A stretch of 64,000 nucleotides of DNA from an uncultured Saprospiraceae bacterium (lineage in GTDB: Bacteria; Bacteroidota; Bacteroidia; Chitinophagales; Saprospiraceae), in contig CALISO010000051.1 of assembly GCA_938041445.1 (NCBI GenBank), positions 1 to 64,000 of the forward strand, in the 5' to 3' direction. The notes beneath the pieces were generated by a model, which had not been told where the DNA came from, did no database searches, and worked only from the letters and a program-made list of their open reading frames with translations. Made by a program: the position numbers and the translations under genes. Shown piece after piece: positions 1-8,711 of the stretch; within the stretch, counting starts at the first letter, position 1; every line of letters begins with the position of its first letter.

Positions 1-240
1 ATAGTAAGGTGAATTATTGAACGTAATATACTGTAAATCAGGTGTATACAGAAGTGCTAAATGTTAATACAAAATGGTTGCACCAGTTATTATGGGCAGT
101 TGTAGGTAATAATAAACTATAATTACAAAAGGTCTATTAAACACAAATTAAAAACCTTGTTAATCTAAGATTTTATACAGAAATGTTAAAAAGTAGTCAC
201 TATTCAAAATAGTGTCAACCTAGGGATTTGGCTTAATTCT
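1..240. other. Non-coding window edge beyond the cassette
   Basis: No ORF is supported here. On the minus strand this stretch follows the attC-like site, so it may be the start of a next cassette or chromosomal flank. A 7-bp hairpin (CACTATT/AATAGTG, loop 3, at 198-214) followed on the minus strand by a short T-rich stretch could be a weak terminator for the cassette gene. Nothing else is recognised. Confidence 0.4.
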
Positions 241-311
241 CTATAACGAATAATTGTATGCAGCGTCTCTACGACGAAGGAGTAGATATGCTGTCATACA
301 TAGTGTTAGTG
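241..311 (-). other. attC-like integron recombination site
   Basis: Read on the minus strand this 71-bp element has the architecture of an attC site. It has a 1L-like core ending in AAC (at 311-305) and a 2L arm GTATGACAGC. The 2R arm GCTGCATAC pairs with 2L except for one extra A in 2L. The 1R-like core GTTATAG lies at 247-241. The variable middle can form a further 5-bp stem (TCTAC/GTAGA). One unpaired extra base in 2L is a known attC hallmark. The site starts 4 bases after the TAG stop codon of the YwqK-like gene, as in a gene cassette. The core heptamers deviate from GTTRRRY beyond the invariant GTT. Confidence 0.75.
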
Positions 312-1524
312 ACAGCTATTCTTTCTCTATTTGCTTTATTTTAAATGTTATCCAAATTTGATTTATAACTCCTTCAATTGATTGATTCTTCATGTCAAAT
401 TGCATTAAGTTAAACGATTTTTCAATTTTCTCTGTCACAGGATAACCGCTACCGACTGATCTTGTAAATTCTGTAACTTTTCCTTCCTTGTTTAAATTTA
501 CTCTATATACTTCTGTTATAATTAAATCTTGAGGTTTGTTGTTGTAAATATCTGGTGTTAAGTTAATTGCTTTTAGTACGTCTTCAAGATTCATTAATTC
601 GGGATAGACACCTGGAATAAATTTTTCATTATTTTCCAATCTTCTTTCGCTTGGCTTAATTGAAATTGATTTTGAAATGACTGGATTATCATACATAGGG
701 AAGTTTCGTTCAGCTTTTTCCATAATACCATTTCGCATATGAATTATTTCTTTAATTTTTCCATTCGGATAATACCAATAAGTTGGACCTTCTGTCTTCC
801 CATTTATATAGTTTGACTCACAATGTATTTGGCCTTCTTTAAATAAGGTTTCTTTTCCATTCCGTGTACCGTTTTGTATTTCGCAGGTTGATGCTAGTGA
901 TTTGTCTAAGTTATAATTGTAAAGTATGCCGTTTCCATTCTTTATTGAATAATTTCCTTCTTCATTAATTTGATTAATAAATTTCGTTTTATCATTTGTG
1001 TATTCTGTTTCTAATGCCAAAGAACCATTCATGTGATATACTTTACTAATTCCAGTTGGTTTACCTAGATGATTGTAATTTATTTCTTGGTGCAAATTTC
1101 CGTTTGAGTACCATCGCTTTAGTTTTCCAACAACTTTTAGTTCTTGGTTTACTGTAGATTGGCATATCAAGTTTCCATCTTTATCATATTCAAACGAGAT
1201 TAATAGATTTTTAGATTCTTTTATTTCTTGTTTTATCTCGCCATTTTCAAACCAAACAGTTTGAAATTTGTATCTCTTGCCATTTTTATATTCACCATAT
1301 AATCTATTATTTCCTGACTCGAAATATTCCTTTCGATATCCATGCAATTGATTTCTTTTTTGTGTCCATTTCCACTTCAATTTACCATTGTCATGGTATG
1401 TTTTATGTACCTCTAATATTTCTCCTTGATATTCTATAGTATCCATATTTTGACTCAGACCATTTTGCAGGATTAATGCTAATATGATAATTATAAGTTG
1501 TTTCAATTTTCTAGTTGTCACTAA
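247..1524 (-). mobile_element. Integron gene cassette carrying the YwqK-like gene
   Basis: The cassette is inferred from matching ends. On the minus strand it begins TTAGTGAC directly after a G, at about 1525. Its own attC-like site carries GTCACTAAC, the exact complement of GTTAGTGAC, which is expected when a cassette's 5' end and its 1L core derive from one circular form. The gene nearly fills the element: about 18 bases before the start codon and 4 after the stop. No integrase gene or attI is visible in the window, and the sequence upstream of 1525 does not fold as a clear second attC. It may therefore be a lone or terminal cassette of an array continuing left of base 1. Confidence 0.7.
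316..1506 (-). CDS. Secreted YwqK/MORN-like repeat protein with TonB-C-like tail
   Basis: Function is unknown. The protein is built of imperfect repeats of the type 'Y.NGK....Y..G' (for example YHDNGKLKWKW, WFENGEIKQE, YPNGKIKE), as in the MORN-related family often named YwqK antitoxin. That name is not evidence of a toxin partner, and none is adjacent. The last ~70 residues (VNLNKEGKVTEFTRSVGSG ... IWITFKI) resemble a TonB C-terminal-like fold. The ORF track starts at 1572, but that N-terminus crosses the cassette boundary. A TTG at 1506 gives MKQLIIIILALILQNGLSQ, a clean signal peptide, so I chose it. The stop codon abuts an attC-like site, marking the gene as cassette cargo. Confidence 0.7.
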   Translation of the reverse strand: MKQLIIIILALILQNGLSQNMDTIEYQGEILEVHKTYHDNGKLKWKWTQKRNQLHGYRKEYFESGNNRLYGEYKNGKRYKFQTVWFENGEIKQEIKESKNLLISFEYDKDGNLICQSTVNQELKVVGKLKRWYSNGNLHQEINYNHLGKPTGISKVYHMNGSLALETEYTNDKTKFINQINEEGNYSIKNGNGILYNYNLDKSLASTCEIQNGTRNGKETLFKEGQIHCESNYINGKTEGPTYWYYPNGKIKEIIHMRNGIMEKAERNFPMYDNPVISKSISIKPSERRLENNEKFIPGVYPELMNLEDVLKAINLTPDIYNNKPQDLIITEVYRVNLNKEGKVTEFTRSVGSGYPVTEKIEKSFNLMQFDMKNQSIEGVINQIWITFKIKQIEKE

Positions 1525-1705
1525 CAAGGTTATATCCGCACCTAATCTCCTAGAGTTACACATACATCTCATATATGACTATCTCAATTTATAGCTTTTT
1601 CTGGCAGTTACACCAAAATTGACAATTCGAATCAACTTGTGGGATCGTTCTGACTCCTTCCCAACAAACCATTACTCTATAAACCGTCAAATCAAAACAA
1701 AAAAC

Positions 1706-2209
1706 CTACCCCTGCTCAAAATACCGTCGATATATGCGCTTTCTAGGATAAAAGCTCAACATAAGTGGCAAATAGATCAGGAAATCCAACCACTTCCTTC
1801 CAGACGAAAACGTGATATCATCTACAATGATAGAGTTGTGATCATCTACCTTCTCCACGATGTGTCGGTGTTTCCATTCTTTGAGTGGGAATGGAAGTAC
1901 TCTGCCTTCGTCGATAAAGTATGCTTGAGTGTGATCTGAACCGTGGTCAGTAATATCACTAATCCAGCTTGCTTTGATTGGACTGATGAACTTCAGCTCT
2001 ACGATATCACCAGTCTCTGATCCAGTAAACTGGACAACTTCCATCTTAGCACCTATGGGCTTAAGAGCTTCGAAAAGGTCTAGGTCAAATCGCTTCATCA
2101 CGTCAGTGTAGTAACCGTTGACTAGAGTTTTTAATACGAAGTTCATAGGTGTCAGATTTTGGTAGCTGTGAGTTATATAGAATAACATCATTCTCTCCAC
2201 CAAGTTCAT
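1706..2209 (-). CDS. SRPBCC-family (START/Bet v1-like) ligand-binding protein
   Basis: A 167-residue protein resembling the SRPBCC helix-grip family. It begins with a beta strand (LFYITHSYQNL), then a helix-rich segment, then alternating strands including VELKFISPIKASWISDITDHG and FIDEGRVLPFPLKEWKHRHIVEK, patterns seen in small Bacteroidota cyclase/dehydrase-like proteins. The ligand is unknown. An internal ATG pair about 20 bases in, preceded by GGAGAGA, is an alternative start. It follows the PqiA-like gene by 14 bases, suggesting co-transcription with it and the SulP transporter. The family call rests on fold-level pattern only. Confidence 0.55.
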   Translation of the reverse strand: MNLVERMMLFYITHSYQNLTPMNFVLKTLVNGYYTDVMKRFDLDLFEALKPIGAKMEVVQFTGSETGDIVELKFISPIKASWISDITDHGSDHTQAYFIDEGRVLPFPLKEWKHRHIVEKVDDHNSIIVDDITFSSGRKWLDFLIYLPLMLSFYPRKRIYRRYFEQG

Positions 2210-2223
2210 TTACGTTGTAGTTG

Positions 2224-2712
2224 TCAGACCTCAGATTTAGGCTTGAGCAATCCACCTATGTAGGATAATAATACTGATGCTGCTAGTAGGTAGAGACCAG
2301 CATGTGGTCGAGTCACTAGGTAGTCCGTCTTGTAGGCAAGTAGTAGCAGGATGGAGATCAAGAATACATCTACAAATGCCAATCTTGCTAAAAACTGCAT
2401 AAACCGCTCAACGCTGATATTCTGAATCCTGCTACCAAAGAACCCATACAGATATTTCAGTAATGGACCAACAAAGACAAAGAGTACAAGCAGTATAGAC
2501 ACAGTCCTATTCCCAGAATTGTACAAGTCTTTGATCGAACCGATATAGTCAAAGTACTCCCAATCAGATGTATGCTCATATGTGGTGATAATCAGATCCA
2601 CACTGACCTCTACCCTGGAGCTAAACAAGTCATACAATGATAGTGGGACCACTAGACACCAGAGCACAAATGCTAATAATTGTATTCCTAGATAGAGATA
2701 ATTACGTGACAT
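2224..2712 (-). CDS. PqiA-like four-helix membrane protein
   Basis: An integral membrane protein of 162 residues with about four hydrophobic segments (near 7-27, 70-90, 106-127 and 135-156). The stretch FVDVFLISILLLLAYKTDY...GLYLLAASVLLS resembles the 'LDVF..ALL...GLYLF' region of paraquat-inducible protein A domains, but only about one such domain is present and zinc-ribbon cysteines are absent. PqiA-type proteins are linked to envelope lipid transport or stress; the role of this short form is inferred. Its start overlaps the 3' end of the SulP gene by 11 bases, implying translational coupling. Confidence 0.5.
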   Translation of the reverse strand: MSRNYLYLGIQLLAFVLWCLVVPLSLYDLFSSRVEVSVDLIITTYEHTSDWEYFDYIGSIKDLYNSGNRTVSILLVLFVFVGPLLKYLYGFFGSRIQNISVERFMQFLARLAFVDVFLISILLLLAYKTDYLVTRPHAGLYLLAASVLLSYIGGLLKPKSEV

Positions 2713-4393
2713 TGTTATCAGATTGATATTGAAGAATCGCCTTATGCACTGAGATATGGATATATTCTTGACCTATTGCATTGGTGATACCAGACTTTGA
2801 CAATTGATGTCTGAATCTTGCCATCCCACCACAGATATGGAGTTGGATCTGATTTTCCTTGAGATATTCTAGGATATCAAAAAGTGTATCTATCCCGCTA
2901 CTATCAATTTGGAAGATACTCTTGGCATCAAGAAATACATCTGTGATTCCTCGATTGTTGCTATCTACTAACCGTCGTAGTTCTTCATCGAAGAATTCAT
3001 TATTACCAAAAAACAACTGATCCTCTAATCTGATAATCAACGTACCATCTAATTCTTCTAAGTCGCTCAAGACACTTATATTCCTAAAGTTAGTTGTACC
3101 TGGCACTCTTCCTAAAGTGGAAATTTGAGGTTTACTACTTTGTTGTAAGACAAGTATCAATGAAAGTACAACACCGATTAATATTCCATATTGGATACCG
3201 AGGAGTAACGCAGCAATAAACGTAGCCAACATCACCAAAAAGTCTCTACGATGCGTATCGAATAAGTGCCTGAATGTCTTGATATCAAATAACTTCATCA
3301 CTGAGATAATGATGATGGCAGCAAGTGTAGGCTGGGGCAAATGATAGACAAGTGGTGTCAAAAACAATAGGGTTACCAATACAATAGCGGCAGCGATGAT
3401 TCCTGTCAATTGACTGACTGCACCTGCATCCTTGACAATTGCTGATCTGCTGAAGCTTCCTGATGTCGGGAATGTACTTGTAAATGCTCCACCAATCTTT
3501 GATAGACCTAGAGCGATAAACTCTTGATTTGGCTTGACTTGATGCGTCTTATCCTCTAGGGCCTTCCCCATACTAAGGCATTCAACAAGATTGACAACTG
3601 TAAGCGTCAATATCGTTGGCAATAATCCTAAGAATGACACCCTATTAATTGTAGGAATGGTAATACTTGGGAAGCCTTTGTCTACAGCACCAAGAACGTT
3701 GACACCGAATTCATCAAGTGCTAAATACTTAGTAACAATGATGGAGATCACTACGGTAATAAATGCTCTTGGCAGTCGCTTATTGAGCTTCTTGAGTATC
3801 CACATTATGATGACTGAACCCAAAAAGATTGCTGTAGCTATCCAATTCACTTCATTGATATGCTTCCCTATGGCAATGAGATTGTGCAAGATAGATGGTG
3901 GCCTTTCAATGTTCAACCCAAAGACACTCTTGAGTTGACTGACGATAATAATCAGGGATGCCGCTGCTATAAATCCCTTAACTACAGGATTAGCAATAAA
4001 GTTGACCAGTGAACCAAACTTGAAGACCCCTAGTAACAACTGAAGTACACCAACATAAAATCCGCATGTGATGACTAGTTGGATATACTCGGTGGAAAAT
4101 GGCTCAGCTAGTGTACTGACGCCTTGTAAGACTAGGATACTAGAGATAGCCACTGGACCTACTTCTAAGAATCTAGATGTCCCAAATATTGCATAAAGCA
4201 CAATCGGCAATAACGCTGCATATAGCCCATAGACTGCGGGCATACCAGCAAGTATAGCATAGGCTAAACCTTGTGGAATAAGTAAGACTGCAACACTCAA
4301 TCCAGCATTAGCATCTTTCCCAAAATCTGAGAAACTGTATGACCCTAATTGATCAAATAATGGTGAGATGATACGTTTACTCTGAGTCTTCAT
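2702..4393 (-). CDS. SulP-family inorganic anion transporter
   Basis: SLC26/SulP transporter for sulfate, bicarbonate or related anions in the inner membrane. The N-terminal signature (ANAGLSVAVLLIPQGLAYAILAGMP) and the following roughly 12 helices are typical. A cytoplasmic C-terminal STAS domain spans about residues 440-555 and includes the IDSSGIDTLF loop. At 563 residues it is full length. Substrate cannot be read from sequence; with cysE-cysM not far away sulfate is possible, but bicarbonate is equally so. It lies between the THUMP methyltransferase gene (14 bases upstream) and the overlapping PqiA-like gene. Confidence 0.9.
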   Translation of the reverse strand: MKTQSKRIISPLFDQLGSYSFSDFGKDANAGLSVAVLLIPQGLAYAILAGMPAVYGLYAALLPIVLYAIFGTSRFLEVGPVAISSILVLQGVSTLAEPFSTEYIQLVITCGFYVGVLQLLLGVFKFGSLVNFIANPVVKGFIAAASLIIIVSQLKSVFGLNIERPPSILHNLIAIGKHINEVNWIATAIFLGSVIIMWILKKLNKRLPRAFITVVISIIVTKYLALDEFGVNVLGAVDKGFPSITIPTINRVSFLGLLPTILTLTVVNLVECLSMGKALEDKTHQVKPNQEFIALGLSKIGGAFTSTFPTSGSFSRSAIVKDAGAVSQLTGIIAAAIVLVTLLFLTPLVYHLPQPTLAAIIIISVMKLFDIKTFRHLFDTHRRDFLVMLATFIAALLLGIQYGILIGVVLSLILVLQQSSKPQISTLGRVPGTTNFRNISVLSDLEELDGTLIIRLEDQLFFGNNEFFDEELRRLVDSNNRGITDVFLDAKSIFQIDSSGIDTLFDILEYLKENQIQLHICGGMARFRHQLSKSGITNAIGQEYIHISVHKAILQYQSDNNVT

Positions 4394-4407
4394 TCCTAAG
4401 AGGATAC

Positions 4408-5544
4408 TTATTTTTTACTCCCTTGATAGAGTTCGTACTTCATAAATTTGACAGGGATCGGACCATTAAATAGCTCGATACGTTGACTGGTAGATAATCC
4501 AACAAACTTAAGAGCATCCATATGTCCAGACAATATCCAAGCTGTGCTTCCTACAAACTTATGCTTCAGTCGAGTGCCGATATCTTGATAAAATCCAAGT
4601 ATATCATCTACCTCCAACTTATCATCGTATGGCGGGTTGATGACGATAAGCAACTGCCCTTCTCCCTCTGATCTAAGGAAGTCCTTTCGCTTAAATATGA
4701 TATTGTCAAGACCAAATGGCTCAAATGGCTCAAAATTTTGCTCTGTCTTACGAATGCTACTCATCTGCTTATCACGGCATATGATTTTACCTCCCCAGTC
4801 ATCGACAATTTCTGCATTTGCATCAGCGACTACCTTATCCCATATCTCAGGTTTGAAGTGTGACCATTGTTTAAAGCAGAAGTAATCTCTAAAATATCCA
4901 GCTGGAATATTTCGCTTGACCATATACGCTTCGAGGCCAAGGGTTCCACTTCCACACATTGGATCAAGGAGATCCTGCTCACCAGTATAACCAACCATCT
5001 TGAGCATACCAGCCGCAAGTACTTCACTCAATGGAGCTTCGATCTGGTGGATCTTATAATTACGCTTATGCAAAGATTCACCACTACTATCAAGAGAGAC
5101 GATACACTGCATCCGATTGATAAAGATGCTGACTTTGATATCTGGCTGGATTCTGTTGACATTGGGTCTCTTATGAAACTTCCTTCTGAATCGATCAACA
5201 ATAGCGTCCTTAGTTTTGAGAGCTACATATTGACTATGGGTAAATTTATCAGATGTCACTACTGAATCCACGGAGAACGTTTGATTGACATTGAAGTAAT
5301 CTTCCCATGGAATACTGTACACAAGGTCGTATAGTGCATCCTCATCTTTGACAGCACCCGTCTTGATATTGACTAAGATTCTGAGAGCGGTCCGTAGCAA
5401 GTAATTTGCTTTGTAAAGTACTTCAGTATTCCCATTGAAGAGGACTCCCCTTCTGACCTTTGTGATATCTTCTGCACCGATTCGATAGAGTTCTTTTTCA
5501 AGATAGTCTTCGAGGCCTGCGTATGTCTTAGCTACTAATTTCAT
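4408..5544 (-). CDS. THUMP-domain class I RNA methyltransferase (RlmL N-half-like)
   Basis: Probable 23S rRNA or other RNA N2-guanosine methyltransferase. An N-terminal THUMP region (about residues 45-150) precedes a Rossmann methyltransferase with motif I LLDPMCGSGTLGLEAY near 190 and the catalytic NPPY motif (VINPPYDD), typical of exocyclic-amine methylation. Length 378 matches the standalone RlmL-N/YpsC group. The exact target base is inferred from homology. It sits 4 bases after the carboxylase gene, in a mixed minus-strand run. Confidence 0.88.
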   Translation of the reverse strand: MKLVAKTYAGLEDYLEKELYRIGAEDITKVRRGVLFNGNTEVLYKANYLLRTALRILVNIKTGAVKDEDALYDLVYSIPWEDYFNVNQTFSVDSVVTSDKFTHSQYVALKTKDAIVDRFRRKFHKRPNVNRIQPDIKVSIFINRMQCIVSLDSSGESLHKRNYKIHQIEAPLSEVLAAGMLKMVGYTGEQDLLDPMCGSGTLGLEAYMVKRNIPAGYFRDYFCFKQWSHFKPEIWDKVVADANAEIVDDWGGKIICRDKQMSSIRKTEQNFEPFEPFGLDNIIFKRKDFLRSEGEGQLLIVINPPYDDKLEVDDILGFYQDIGTRLKHKFVGSTAWILSGHMDALKFVGLSTSQRIELFNGPIPVKFMKYELYQGSKK

Positions 5545-5548
5545 TGTT

Positions 5549-7174
5549 CTATGTCTGGATTACACCAGGATTAAATTTTGGGATTGGAGCCTTGGCAGAC
5601 ATCTTTAATGCTTCTGATAGTACTTGTCTAGTCTCTCGAGGATCAATGATCGCATCTACCCACAATCTTGCTGCCGCATAGTATGGAGTTGTCTGAGAAT
5701 CATACCTATCCTTGATAGAATCGACAAGTTTGATCTCATCGGCTTCACTATATTCTTCTCCTTTTTTCTTAGCACTACTGATTTGGATTTGGGCTAGGAC
5801 CTTGGCAGCCTGAGCTCCACCCATCACTGCAATCTTAGCTGTAGGCCAAGCAACGATCAATCTAGGATCATATGCCTTACCACACATGGCATAGTTACCT
5901 GCTCCATATGAGTTACCCATCACGACGCTGAATTTTGGTACTGTGCTATTTGCAACAGCATTAACCATCTTAGCACCATCCTTAATGATACCACCATGTT
6001 CTGATCGAGTACCGACCATAAAGCCAGTCACATCATGAAAGAAGACTAGAGGTACTTTCTTCTGATTGCAATTGAGTATAAATCGTGTTGCCTTATCTGC
6101 TGAATCACTGTAGATAACCCCACCTATCTGCATCTCTCTACTACTAGTCTTGATCACTTCACGATTATTCATCACGATCCCAACAGGCCACCCATCAATA
6201 CGTGCATAGGCGCAGTGAATCGTTCGACCATAGTCCTCTTTATAGAATGTCAACGAACCTTCATCTACGATGCACTCTAGCAGCTGAGCAGTATTATATG
6301 GTACTGTTCTCTTCTCTGGAATGTAGCCAAGGATGTCCTGGGGATTGATTGCAGGCTTTTTACTCTTCTTTCTGATATATTGATCAGGATCCGTAATGGA
6401 TAACTTATCCATAATATCTCTAATCTTATCCAAGCATGCTTCATCATTTTCTAGTTGATAATCTGTCACACCAGATATCTCACTATGTGTCTTAGCACCT
6501 CCAAGGGTTTCATTATCAACATCTTCGCCGATTGCTGCCTTCACTAAATATGGCCCTGCCAAATAGATACTGCCTGTACCTTTTACAATCAATGCCTCAT
6601 CAGACATGATTGGAAGATATGCTCCTCCAGCTACACAGCTACCCATGACAGCAGCAATCTGTGAGATACCCATACTAGACATCACGGCATTATTCCGAAA
6701 GATGCGACCGAAGTGCTCCTTATCTGGAAATATTTCATCTTGCATAGGGAGATAAACACCTGCACTATCTACGAGATAGATGATAGGCAATCTATTTTCA
6801 ATTGAGATTTCTTGGGCTCTGAGATTCTTCTTACCTGTAATGGGAAACCAAGCACCTGCCTTTACAGTGGCATCATTAGCAACGACAATACACTGCACAT
6901 CACTTACGTACCCAATCACAACAACAACACCACCAGCTGGACATCCTCCATGCTCTTCATACATCTCATATCCTGCTAAATGTCCAATCTCCAATTGCGG
7001 AGTATCATCGTCTAGAAGAAAGTTAATACGTTCTCTGGCGGTTAGTTTGCCTTTAGCATGTTGTTTATCGATTTTCTTCTGTCCACCACCCTTTGAAATT
7101 CGATCTTTTATCCGAGTTAACTTGGACAATTGGAGGCTTATCTCATCCTTGTTCTTTTCAAATGTAATATCCAT
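5549..7174 (-). CDS. Acyl-CoA carboxylase beta subunit, methylcrotonyl-CoA type
   Basis: Carboxyltransferase subunit of a biotin-dependent acyl-CoA carboxylase. The 541-residue length and motifs such as AGAWFPITGKKNLRAQEIS and GGAYLPIMSDEALIVKGTG point to methylcrotonoyl-CoA carboxylase, which acts in leucine degradation, rather than the shorter propionyl-CoA type. The tandem crotonase halves are complete (oxyanion-hole glycines VAGGAY and GNSYGAGNYAM). The alpha (biotin carboxylase/BCCP) subunit is not in this window, so the complex would be encoded at separate loci. First gene of the minus-strand run; divergent from the aminotransferase across about 160 bases. Confidence 0.85.
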   Translation of the reverse strand: MDITFEKNKDEISLQLSKLTRIKDRISKGGGQKKIDKQHAKGKLTARERINFLLDDDTPQLEIGHLAGYEMYEEHGGCPAGGVVVVIGYVSDVQCIVVANDATVKAGAWFPITGKKNLRAQEISIENRLPIIYLVDSAGVYLPMQDEIFPDKEHFGRIFRNNAVMSSMGISQIAAVMGSCVAGGAYLPIMSDEALIVKGTGSIYLAGPYLVKAAIGEDVDNETLGGAKTHSEISGVTDYQLENDEACLDKIRDIMDKLSITDPDQYIRKKSKKPAINPQDILGYIPEKRTVPYNTAQLLECIVDEGSLTFYKEDYGRTIHCAYARIDGWPVGIVMNNREVIKTSSREMQIGGVIYSDSADKATRFILNCNQKKVPLVFFHDVTGFMVGTRSEHGGIIKDGAKMVNAVANSTVPKFSVVMGNSYGAGNYAMCGKAYDPRLIVAWPTAKIAVMGGAQAAKVLAQIQISSAKKKGEEYSEADEIKLVDSIKDRYDSQTTPYYAAARLWVDAIIDPRETRQVLSEALKMSAKAPIPKFNPGVIQT

Positions 7175-7332
7175 AATGAGTCGTAATGTCTATTTGGTTA
7201 GCAAGGTACGTTGATTTTTTATTGGTGACAGTATGATATACCGTTTGATGCTATTGGAGTGAGTCAACTTGTATACATTTGCGACCCGTTAGACAATCAT
7301 AAATCATTTTTAGTTAATTCATCCCAGCAATT

Positions 7333-8523
7333 ATGCCGACAACTTCAAATCGTGGAATGCAAATAGGTGCATCTCCAATCAGGAGCCTTCTACCCTATGC
7401 ACGACAGGCTAAGAATGATGGGGTACATATCTATCATCTCAACATTGGTCAGCCAGATATCGAAACACCATTAGCCGCAAGGCGATACCTAGCTGCCGAC
7501 GATGAACCTATCATCGGTTATGGACCTTCAGAAGGTCTTCCAGAGTTGAGAACTGCGATTGCAGACTATTATCAAAAGTTTGATGGTGGATTGACATCTG
7601 AGGATGTACTAGTCACAACAGGTGCTTCTGAAGCGATTCTATTTACAATGATGAGCTGCCTAGATCATGGAAGCCAAGTGATCATCCCCGAACCTTTCTA
7701 TGCCAACTATATTGGGTTCTCAGCAATGAGTGGAGTGGATATCGTACCCATTACGAGTACAATAGATACGCAATTCACACTGCCAACCATTGAAGAATTT
7801 GAGCAAATCATTACTGACAAGACAAAAGCAATCTTTCTCTGCAACCCTGGTAATCCAACGGGGCAACTCTACGATAAAGCCCAGTTACAAGCATTATCCG
7901 ATCTAGTCAAAAAGTACGACCTATTTCTAATCGTAGATGAGGTGTATAAAGAATTTGTGTATGACGGAGAGTTTACATCAGTACTCTCGCTTCCGCAAAT
8001 AGAAGATCACGTGATAGTTATTGACTCTATATCAAAGGTGTTTTCTGCATGCGGTGCAAGAGTAGGTTGCTTGATTACTAAGAATGCAGCTGTCAAGTCG
8101 AGTGTGCTGAAATATGCCCAACTCCGGTTGTGTCCACCATTTCACGGTCAAAAATTGGCACTAGCTTGCTACGCTGGTACGGATCATTACATCCAATCAG
8201 CTATCCAAACATATCAAAAGCGAAGAGAAATTCTCTTTAATGCACTGAGCGAAATCGAAGGTGTAACATGCTACAAACCAAAGGCAGCATTCTATAATAT
8301 AGCCGCTCTACCAGTCGATGATGCTGAGGATTTTTGTCGATGGCTATTGACAGATTTTAGAGTGAATAAAAGCACATTAATGTTAGCTCCAGCGAATGGA
8401 TTTTACTTCAATAAGTCATTGGGCAAGTCAGAGGTACGCATCGCCTACATTCTGAATAAAGAAGATTTGACCATTGCTATTGACATCCTCAGTAAGGCAT
8501 TGATTGCTTATAAAGAAAAATAG
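7333..8523 (+). CDS. PLP-dependent class I aminotransferase
   Basis: Fold type I aminotransferase of the aspartate/aromatic family. Visible hallmarks are NPGNPTG (171-177), the VDEVY aspartate (D202) that contacts the PLP ring, and the Schiff-base lysine in SISK (K235), followed by a phosphate-binding region (ARVG). Substrate specificity (aspartate, alanine or another amino acid) cannot be told from sequence. Starts near ATGCCGACAACT; the neighbouring gene is divergent, so it has its own promoter. Followed by a 188-base gap before cysE in which I see no feature. Confidence 0.88.
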   Translation: MPTTSNRGMQIGASPIRSLLPYARQAKNDGVHIYHLNIGQPDIETPLAARRYLAADDEPIIGYGPSEGLPELRTAIADYYQKFDGGLTSEDVLVTTGASEAILFTMMSCLDHGSQVIIPEPFYANYIGFSAMSGVDIVPITSTIDTQFTLPTIEEFEQIITDKTKAIFLCNPGNPTGQLYDKAQLQALSDLVKKYDLFLIVDEVYKEFVYDGEFTSVLSLPQIEDHVIVIDSISKVFSACGARVGCLITKNAAVKSSVLKYAQLRLCPPFHGQKLALACYAGTDHYIQSAIQTYQKRREILFNALSEIEGVTCYKPKAAFYNIAALPVDDAEDFCRWLLTDFRVNKSTLMLAPANGFYFNKSLGKSEVRIAYILNKEDLTIAIDILSKALIAYKEK

Positions 8524-8711
8524 ACATGAAAGTCGCTCTTTATCAATCTTGGTCTTTGGTATGAGATTTGGTGCTTTATGATGAGAAAGGATAGACAATA
8601 ACTTCCTTATTCACGTTACAGATGTACTGTTTTTATTATTTACCCGAGTTAAAACAAATCTCTTTGATACTCATAGGTAAATGTCATACATTGCAATAAG
8701 CACCCTAAACA

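Noticed and set aside
1525-1620. Second attC or attI site upstream of the cassette
   Set aside because: It contains GTGTAAC and GTTAGTG-like cores, but the sequence between them does not fold into paired arms; only a 4-5 bp stem is visible.
1619-1939. Plus-strand ORF of 106 aa
   Set aside because: Mostly antisense to the SRPBCC gene and of low-complexity composition; a frame shadow.
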